Assembly: GCA_964489645.1 (NCBI GenBank)
Contig: CAZAZT010000149.1
Location: 1 to 8,575, forward strand
DNA: 8,575 bases
Reading direction: 5' to 3'
Source of the DNA: JBEEPE01 sp964489645
GTDB taxonomy: Bacteria > Verrucomicrobiota > Verrucomicrobiia > Chthoniobacterales > Chthoniobacteraceae
Positions 1 through 5,206 of the stretch are shown one piece after another. Every line of letters begins with the position of its first letter. Position 1 is the stretch's first letter. Position numbers and translations under genes: made by a program. The notes under the pieces are model-generated. The model was not told where the DNA came from, did not search any database, and was given only the letters and a program-made list of their open reading frames with translations.

Positions 1-29
1 ATCCTCGGAACGGTACCCTCTCGCAAACC

Positions 30-434
30 ATGAGCTTTGGTGCGCTCACCATCGAGTCCCTCTGGGACAAACACCAAATCCTTCAACAGGTTCGCCTCCC
101 GAGAACACCACCGGAATCCCTCAGGCCCCGCGATCTCCTCGATGCAGCGCACTTCCTCCAGTCCCACCTCCCGCCCCCCACGACGCAAACCAGCACGCGA
201 AACCGCGTTCTCACTCGCATCCGGCAAATTCCGTGGGGACAAACCCTGACCTACGGCACCATCGCGCGCGAATGCGCGACCTCTCCAAGAGCCGTTGGAT
301 CCATCTGCGCGTCCAACCCCCATCTCATCGCCATCCCGTGCCACCGCGTCGTCAGCGCCGAAAACCTCGGCGGCTACGCTGCGGGGCCAGCGTGGAAATC
401 GTTGATCCTCGGGACGGAGAGGTTCGCCCTTTGA
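30..434 (+). CDS. ogt: Methylated-DNA--protein-cysteine S-methyltransferase (O6-alkylguanine-DNA alkyltransferase), compact form
   Basis: Suicide DNA-repair protein that moves the alkyl group from O6-alkylguanine in DNA to its own active-site cysteine; cytoplasmic. The family core is clear: I-P-W-G-Q-T-L-T-Y (residues 67-75), R-A-V-G with the base-flipping arginine finger at R87, S-N-P with the hinge asparagine at N96, and the active site I-P-C-H-R-V-V with acceptor C104, H105 and R106. These are followed by G-G-Y-A-A-G and the helix carrying E130. At 134 residues it is shorter than the usual 150-180. The N-terminal domain is abbreviated, and the segment before R-A-V-G is about two residues shorter than in typical homologues. 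The tryptophan usually found in the V-W helix start is replaced. The frame stays open upstream to the window edge, so the true start could be a few codons further left; no Shine-Dalgarno sequence precedes this ATG. The next gene follows after 16 bases on the same strand. The symbol follows the family; ada-C or adaB naming is equally possible. Confidence 0.88.
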   Translation: MSFGALTIESLWDKHQILQQVRLPRTPPESLRPRDLLDAAHFLQSHLPPPTTQTSTRNRVLTRIRQIPWGQTLTYGTIARECATSPRAVGSICASNPHLIAIPCHRVVSAENLGGYAAGPAWKSLILGTERFAL

Positions 435-450
435 AGACCCGCAAAGCCTC

Positions 451-2550
451 ATGTCAAACCTCCCAACCATCGCAGACGCGGTCGCTGCCCTTGACCAAGG
501 GAACTACGCCCTCGCGTCGAAGCTTTTCGGAACCACCCTCCAGCGAGAACCAGGAAACGCATCCGTTCTCCACCATCTCGGTTGGATTGCCAGCATCCTC
601 GGCGACGTGTCACTCGCAAAAACACTCCTCGCGCACGCTGTCCGTCTTCAGCCTCAGAACATGGATGCCCACCGACAACTCGCGGCACTCCTTCTTGTAA
701 CCGATCAACCACGAGAGGCCCTCACCCACGCTCTCAACGCGGCTCAACTCAAGGACCCATCGCCCGTCGTCGCGGACATCGCAGCAAAAGCGCTTCACGC
801 ACTCGGCGACAGATCAAACGCGCAAATCCTCCTTACGCAATCCCATGACGCAGAACCCGCCGAGGCCAGCGCATTGATCAAACGCATCGGTCACTCCGAG
901 CCCTCCGAGTTTCTTCCCGCCCTCACTCGCCTCCAAAAGTCCCACCCGTGCTCCTTCCACCTCTCCGCCAATCTCGCGGTCGCTCAACAAACCGCCGGAG
1001 ATCGGTCTGCCGCAGTCGCCCTGTTCCGCCATGCTCTGTGGCTGCTCCCCACCGCCGATGAAGTTCTCTTCCGACTCGGAAGCCTCGTCGCAGAGGATGG
1101 GCGACACTCGGAGGGCGCTGCCATGCTCAAACAGGCACTCAACATCAACCCGACCCACCACAGAGCGCGGGTAAGACTGGGCACCGTCCAAGTGGATCTT
1201 CTCGACTCCGCCACCGCCGAGAAAACCTTCCGTGACGCCCTCCAAGCGGATCCCGAAAATCCCGCCACACTGCGATACCTCGCATCCGCACTCACCAACC
1301 TCAGCCGAAATGATGAAGCCATCATCGAACTGCGTAAGGCTCTCGCCCTGAACCCCGAAGACCAAGTCACTTTCACCCAGTACATCTCACTTCTGAACTA
1401 CGTTCCCATGCCTTCGCCCGAAGCGCGATACCACGAGATCCGCCGCTTCAACGCGATGTTCCCCCCTCCACCCCACACCACACGCCGACCCCGAGCACCC
1501 CTGGACCGCATCCGCGTCGGCTATGTCTCCGGAGATTTCAGGAATCACTCCGCCGCGTTTTTCATCGAACCCCAACTCGAAAAAACCGACCGGACAAAGT
1601 TCCACCTCACGTGCTACCACACCCGCTCCGATCACGACATCTTCACGTCCCGAATGCTCGCTCATGCAGACGTTTACCATCACGTCACTCGACTCACCGA
1701 TCCACAACTCGCCGCTCAAATCCGAAAGGACGGGATCGATATCCTCATCGACTGCTCCACCCACACCGCAGGTAACCGTTTAGGGACATTCGCCCTCAAA
1801 CCCGCACACCGACAGATCTCCATGATCGGTCAGATGCAGACCACCGGCCTCGACGCCATCGACTTCCGTATCTCGGACCACTTCCTCTCACCTCCAGAGG
1901 CCGACGCATTCAGCTCAGAAAAGATCATCCGCCTCAACTCAGGCCCGATGACCTTTCGCCACCCGATCCCTGAGGCGCCATTAAAACCGCTCCCATCATC
2001 GCTCGGACATCCGTTCACCTTTGGCTCCGCCAACGACATCCTCAAGGCGAGTGACGCCGTGCTCGACACATGGGCGCGCATCCTCAACGCACTTCCACAG
2101 ACCCGCTTCATCTACTTCGCGCAGCCCGGAAGCAACTTCACATCCCGCATGACTCAACGTGGCATCGCCCTCGCCCGACTCACCGAGCACCCGCGAACTG
2201 CCCTCTCCATCTACCTAGCCCAACTTGGCGACATCGATCTCGCACTGGACACCTTCCCCTATAACGGACTCACCGTCACTCTGCTAACCTGCTGGATGGG
2301 TTTGCCTTGCATCACACTTGAAGGCGATGTAGCACCCGCGCGAGCCGGCGCGGCAGTGCTCCGTCGCATCGGCGTCCCCGAGTTCGTCACCACCTCAATC
2401 GACGAGTACATCGCCAAAGCCATCTCACTCGCGAACAATCCGGCTCACCTCATCCACCACCGCGAACATCTCCGCCGAGCAGTCCGCTCCTCTTGGTGTC
2501 AAAACGAGGAATTCATGCGCGAGTTCGAGACCTTCCTGCTTTCACTCTGA
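451..2550 (+). CDS. TPR-repeat protein with SPINDLY/O-GlcNAc transferase (glycosyltransferase family 41) domain
   Basis: Predicted cytoplasmic glycosyltransferase that would transfer a sugar from a UDP- or GDP-sugar to Ser/Thr of target proteins, with TPRs presenting the target. The N-terminal half holds about seven or eight TPR-like helix pairs (about residues 8-135 and 170-315), with typical A-x-x-x-F-x-x-A-L-x-x-x-P endings such as those near residues 255-268 and 289-301. From residue 351 the catalytic domain begins with I-R-V-G-Y-V-S-G-D-F-R-N-H-S, then D-G-I-D-I-L-I-D-C-S-T-H-T-A-G-N-R (H438), T-T-G-L-D-A-I-D, F-G-S-A-N-D-I-L-K (K532, the phosphate-binding lysine position) and D-T-F-P-Y-N-G (600-606). 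After N-G the usual T-T-T-T-x-E-x-L-W-M-G reads L-T-V-T-L-L-T-C-W-M-G, so the conserved acidic residue and one threonine are missing. No signal peptide or membrane segment is visible. No clear Shine-Dalgarno sequence precedes the ATG. It lies 16 bases after the alkyltransferase gene, and its stop abuts the stop of the opposing gene. Activity is inferred from the family; the acceptor is unknown. Confidence 0.87.
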   Translation: MSNLPTIADAVAALDQGNYALASKLFGTTLQREPGNASVLHHLGWIASILGDVSLAKTLLAHAVRLQPQNMDAHRQLAALLLVTDQPREALTHALNAAQLKDPSPVVADIAAKALHALGDRSNAQILLTQSHDAEPAEASALIKRIGHSEPSEFLPALTRLQKSHPCSFHLSANLAVAQQTAGDRSAAVALFRHALWLLPTADEVLFRLGSLVAEDGRHSEGAAMLKQALNINPTHHRARVRLGTVQVDLLDSATAEKTFRDALQADPENPATLRYLASALTNLSRNDEAIIELRKALALNPEDQVTFTQYISLLNYVPMPSPEARYHEIRRFNAMFPPPPHTTRRPRAPLDRIRVGYVSGDFRNHSAAFFIEPQLEKTDRTKFHLTCYHTRSDHDIFTSRMLAHADVYHHVTRLTDPQLAAQIRKDGIDILIDCSTHTAGNRLGTFALKPAHRQISMIGQMQTTGLDAIDFRISDHFLSPPEADAFSSEKIIRLNSGPMTFRHPIPEAPLKPLPSSLGHPFTFGSANDILKASDAVLDTWARILNALPQTRFIYFAQPGSNFTSRMTQRGIALARLTEHPRTALSIYLAQLGDIDLALDTFPYNGLTVTLLTCWMGLPCITLEGDVAPARAGAAVLRRIGVPEFVTTSIDEYIAKAISLANNPAHLIHHREHLRRAVRSSWCQNEEFMREFETFLLSL

Positions 2551-2553
2551 TCA
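2548..2553. other. Convergent junction with abutting stop codons (TGATCA)
   Basis: The TGA of the + strand TPR/glycosyltransferase gene (2548-2550) is followed directly by the complement of the TGA of the - strand gene (2551-2553), giving the palindrome TGATCA with no intergenic base. No terminator fits between the genes, and I see no hairpin with a T-run within about 60 bases on either side. Each transcript must therefore end inside the other gene or be stopped by Rho. Confidence 0.95.
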
Positions 2554-4383
2554 AAGAGGCGGCACCACGCCGGTACGCAGGTACTGAGCATAAAGTTTCT
2601 CGAGATGCTCTCTCCTTTGTGCAGCCGATAACCCCTGCCGCAAAAGCTCCATCTGTCCAGGATAACGCTTCGCGAGAATCTCTTCGAAACCCATGAAATC
2701 GACTCGCGTTGACTTTTCCTCTCTCGTCGCGATTTGAAACACGTTGCCGTCATCCGCTGGCAACATCCCGCCGCTCGTTTGATTGAGCCCCTTGCGAGAA
2801 TAGCGCTGTCCACGCTCCGTACTGACAGATGCACTCGCTCCATCCGATCCAGAAGAAGTGTAGGAAACTGATCCAGACGTCACTCGACCCGCACTGATGA
2901 TTGCCACCGCCAGATCCGTCGCGCATGTCACAAAATCCGAGTATGCCTTTGCCTCAGGGTCCAACGCACATCCGCGATGGATCTCAAGACGCCGCGGAAA
3001 CCCCTCGACGAACCAACCCTTGGAACTCACCGGTTCGCTCGCCATATACACCCAAAGAGCGTCACTGAAAAACGGCACATCCAGCGAACATTCTGTCCAC
3101 TTGCCATCCGATCCATCCTCCACTGGACCGTCAGATTCAGCGCAGGTTCGCAGCGAGAAGATCTCAAACACCGTCATCGAGTCAGCCTCCATCAGATCTT
3201 TCCTGCGAGGCCCGAACCGGAAGCGCTGCAAGCTCGGCGCAATGTCCGGCAAAAGTACCACTAGGACTGTGACCACCAACGCCTTGTCTCCACCCAAATC
3301 GACACGCTTCTGCAGGAGATCCCGCTTCAATCCCCTGTCCGAAAAACTGATCCCAAAATCGGTCGCATCACTCACTCCACTCAGGTTAAGGGACAGAGAA
3401 GCGTATCTACCATCGGGCACCGTCACCGAATCACGCAATCCCTTGGCCATCCATTGCTCGTGGAAGGCGATCTCCTCAGCTCTCCGAGGCAACGAAACCT
3501 CGCTGTACCCTCGACCGGTCAATAGCCCTTGGAGCAGCTCAGCAACCAACCAGTGTCCTCCCGGGCGCCACGATTCGAACACCTCCTTTGAAATAGGCCC
3601 TCGATTCGCCAGCGATACAAGGATGCACGCAGCCTCTGCGAGCAGCGTCCGATACTCGAACTCATCGACCTTCCAGAGGCGATTCAAGTGCGCCTCCAGA
3701 CAGTGACCTCGCCCGCCCAGAGTCCATCTCCGCTCGAGATTGCCGAACTTCAGGTACGTACGTAACTCAGGAGTGAACATCGAGCGTACACGAGCGATCA
3801 AACCCTCGAACTCGGGCCCCGCTCTGCCGGATGGCGGTATCTGCATCTCGAGCAGGAAGTGGATGCCAAAGCGTTTATCATCCTCGAATCCAACATTTTC
3901 CCATTCCTGAATTTTCAGTGGGCTCGTTTGACTGCTGCGCATCAGAAACACTGGGAACTCCTCACGACCACTGGGCACATTCAACTCGACCACGGTAAAC
4001 TTATCCCCCTCGTCGCCGAACTCACGCACACGGATGACGTACCCCCCACTCCGGGCCTCGAGGATAGGCCCATCACCGCGAGTCACATCGACCCCGAGCG
4101 AGCGAGCCATCATCCCCATTCCGAACGCTTTCGTGACTCGAGTACGCTTGCACAAATCGCAGTTGCAACCTTCATACGAATCCGGCGGACTCGGACTTAT
4201 CTTTTCTTTGATCGCCCCCAAAGCCGCCATGACAACCATCGCTATGAATGTGTAGAGCATCTCATCGAGATCCCTTTTAGAACAGCCCACACCGCCGAAA
4301 ACCACCATCAATCCCAGAACCCATCGAACGGGCAGTCGCCAAACCCGCACCTTCCTCCAAAGGTCTCTCACCCAGCACCCCAT
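2551..4383 (-). CDS. Unrecognised membrane-anchored protein with C-x-C-x-x-C motif
   Basis: I do not recognise this family. Counting from the ATG at 4383 it has 610 residues. It starts with a basic segment (R7-R20) and a hydrophobic stretch (W21-G33) ending in a lipobox-like G-V-G-C-S-K (C34). A second hydrophobic segment follows (L43-I58), then K-E-K and a Cys motif C-N-C-D-L-C (C73, C75, C78) that could bind a metal. Residues about 87-260 alternate strands and helices and include F-T-P-E-L-R near 203-208. A very hydrophobic strand or short membrane segment lies at 368-380. Residues 505-545 are a Ser/Gly/Thr-rich linker, followed by a charged helical tail (565-602). The frame is open up to an ATG at 4572, but that would overlap the DUF4159 gene by 146 bases. 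Other candidates are ATG 4443, an in-frame ATT at 4410 behind the best Shine-Dalgarno sequence of the window, and ATG 4260, which has A-A-G-G-G-A ten bases upstream and would leave a single N-terminal anchor. It is the last gene of the - strand cluster. The coding frame is secure from its length and base usage; the start is not. Confidence 0.7.
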   Translation of the reverse strand: MGCWVRDLWRKVRVWRLPVRWVLGLMVVFGGVGCSKRDLDEMLYTFIAMVVMAALGAIKEKISPSPPDSYEGCNCDLCKRTRVTKAFGMGMMARSLGVDVTRGDGPILEARSGGYVIRVREFGDEGDKFTVVELNVPSGREEFPVFLMRSSQTSPLKIQEWENVGFEDDKRFGIHFLLEMQIPPSGRAGPEFEGLIARVRSMFTPELRTYLKFGNLERRWTLGGRGHCLEAHLNRLWKVDEFEYRTLLAEAACILVSLANRGPISKEVFESWRPGGHWLVAELLQGLLTGRGYSEVSLPRRAEEIAFHEQWMAKGLRDSVTVPDGRYASLSLNLSGVSDATDFGISFSDRGLKRDLLQKRVDLGGDKALVVTVLVVLLPDIAPSLQRFRFGPRRKDLMEADSMTVFEIFSLRTCAESDGPVEDGSDGKWTECSLDVPFFSDALWVYMASEPVSSKGWFVEGFPRRLEIHRGCALDPEAKAYSDFVTCATDLAVAIISAGRVTSGSVSYTSSGSDGASASVSTERGQRYSRKGLNQTSGGMLPADDGNVFQIATREEKSTRVDFMGFEEILAKRYPGQMELLRQGLSAAQRREHLEKLYAQYLRTGVVPPL

Positions 4384-4416
4384 CCAAACAAAGCCGACCC
4401 TCTCTGGAATCCCAAA

Positions 4417-4423
4417 CTCCTTA
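4417..4423 (-). promoter_or_regulatory. Strong Shine-Dalgarno-like site (TAAGGAG)
   Basis: Read on the - strand, TAAGGAG lies four bases after the DUF4159 stop codon and is the best ribosome-binding match I see in a window whose other starts lack one. No ATG or GTG in the frame of the following gene lies at normal distance. The in-frame codon six bases downstream is ATT (4410-4408), a rare start codon; the nearest in-frame ATG is at 4383. It may mark the real start of the downstream gene or be a coincidence. Confidence 0.35.
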
Positions 4424-4426
4424 CAG

Positions 4427-5206
4427 TCAATGGGTAAGTGCATAAATCGCGATATTGACAGCCAACGGCGGCCCCAACTCTGGCGGGACGCCTCGATCTT
4501 TGTTGCAGCGGTTTCCCATGCTGAACGAACAACAGAGGCCCTCGTCACAGAGCACCGCCACCAAACGTCCATCCAAGAACAATCCCTCCAAATAGATATC
4601 CCTCTTCCGGTTCAGACTCGTCACCTTTTCCACGGTGTGCTGGATCCGGTAGATCAAATGATCGTAGGGCATCCTTTCGAACCGAGCGCGCCCACGGAAC
4701 ACCGACCCCTCGAACAACCGCGAAAGCTCTCGTCGCATGCTGATGGGGAAATCCGGCTTGTCGCAACAGCCAGACGCAAGGAGAAACCCACCGTTCTCAA
4801 AGTAGTTCCTCAACGTCTGCCGATCCTTTTCCGAGAACTGGAAGCGATCGTGACCATTCATGAACAGAAAGGGAAAACTCAGCAGATCAGGGCTCGCCAA
4901 CTCCACAGTCCGAGTGCCCCCAAGGTTTAATGTGCAAGCTTTGGAAACAAGATCCACCAACGCCTTCCCAACGTTTGCACAATCGTTTCCGTTGTTCTGA
5001 TCGTACTTCAACCGTCCCAAGAGCAGCGGCTCCGAACTCGGACCCGCACCGGATTCCACCGAAGCCGCAGACGACTTCTCATCGACCGATTTTCGTGCGC
5101 CGCCACCCGTCTGCGCGACGGACTCAACCGACCACCCCCAGCAAACCAGAAGGATCAAACTCCCGAACAATCCGTAACCCACCAAGCGTAGCGAAAATGC
5201 ATTCAT
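4427..5206 (-). CDS. Secreted DUF4159 domain protein, cysteine-rich
   Basis: DUF4159 proteins have an unknown molecular role; they occur in operons with VWA/BatA-type and GATase-like membrane proteins. I place the start at ATG 5206, whose ATGA overlaps the TGA of the upstream gene by four bases and which has G-G-A-A-A eight bases upstream. The ATG at 5236 would add ten residues, overlap the upstream gene by 34 bases and push the signal peptide inward. From 5206 the protein has 259 residues, beginning with a Sec signal peptide (R7, hydrophobic core about 11-27, likely cut after V-E-S-V-A at 31). A Ser/Gly linker to residue 60 follows. The domain then runs from L-G-R-L-K-Y (63-68) through F-P-F-L-F-M-N-G-H (111-119), L-R-N-Y-F-E-N-G-G-F-L-L (132-143), C-C (147-148), P-Y-D-H-L-I-Y-R (180-187) and L-E-G-L-F-L-D-G-R (206-214) to a Cys cluster (C220, C225, C226, C234). 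Eight cysteines in the mature part suggest disulfides or metal binding outside the cytoplasm. Family assignment is from remembered pattern. Confidence 0.82.
   Translation of the reverse strand: MNAFSLRLVGYGLFGSLILLVCWGWSVESVAQTGGGARKSVDEKSSAASVESGAGPSSEPLLLGRLKYDQNNGNDCANVGKALVDLVSKACTLNLGGTRTVELASPDLLSFPFLFMNGHDRFQFSEKDRQTLRNYFENGGFLLASGCCDKPDFPISMRRELSRLFEGSVFRGRARFERMPYDHLIYRIQHTVEKVTSLNRKRDIYLEGLFLDGRLVAVLCDEGLCCSFSMGNRCNKDRGVPPELGPPLAVNIAIYALTH
5203..5206 (-). other. ATGA translational-coupling overlap (VWA protein / DUF4159 protein)
   Basis: On the - strand the chosen ATG of the DUF4159 gene (5206-5204) overlaps the TGA of the VWA gene (5205-5203). It repeats the arrangement at 7485-7488 and decides the start in favour of 5206 over the longer ATG at 5236. 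Confidence 0.75.

Noticed and set aside
814..1365. 183-codon - strand open frame inside the TPR gene
   Set aside because: Antisense to clear TPR repeats; Gly/Glu-rich composition follows from the C-rich coding strand.
2558..2571. Possible terminator hairpin (GGCG...CGCC) near the convergent junction
   Set aside because: Only a four-base stem with a six-base loop and no T-run on either strand.
2897..3706. 269-codon + strand open frame opposite the unrecognised gene
   Set aside because: It lies wholly antisense to a longer - strand frame, its translation is Ser/Arg/Pro-rich with no domain, and it has no start signal; a shadow frame.
3859..4437. 192-codon + strand open frame
   Set aside because: Antisense to the N-terminal part of the - strand gene, His/Pro/Thr-rich and without recognisable motifs.
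4384..4572. Longer start (ATG 4572) of the unrecognised gene
   Set aside because: It would overlap the DUF4159 gene by 146 bases, covering its conserved C-terminal part.
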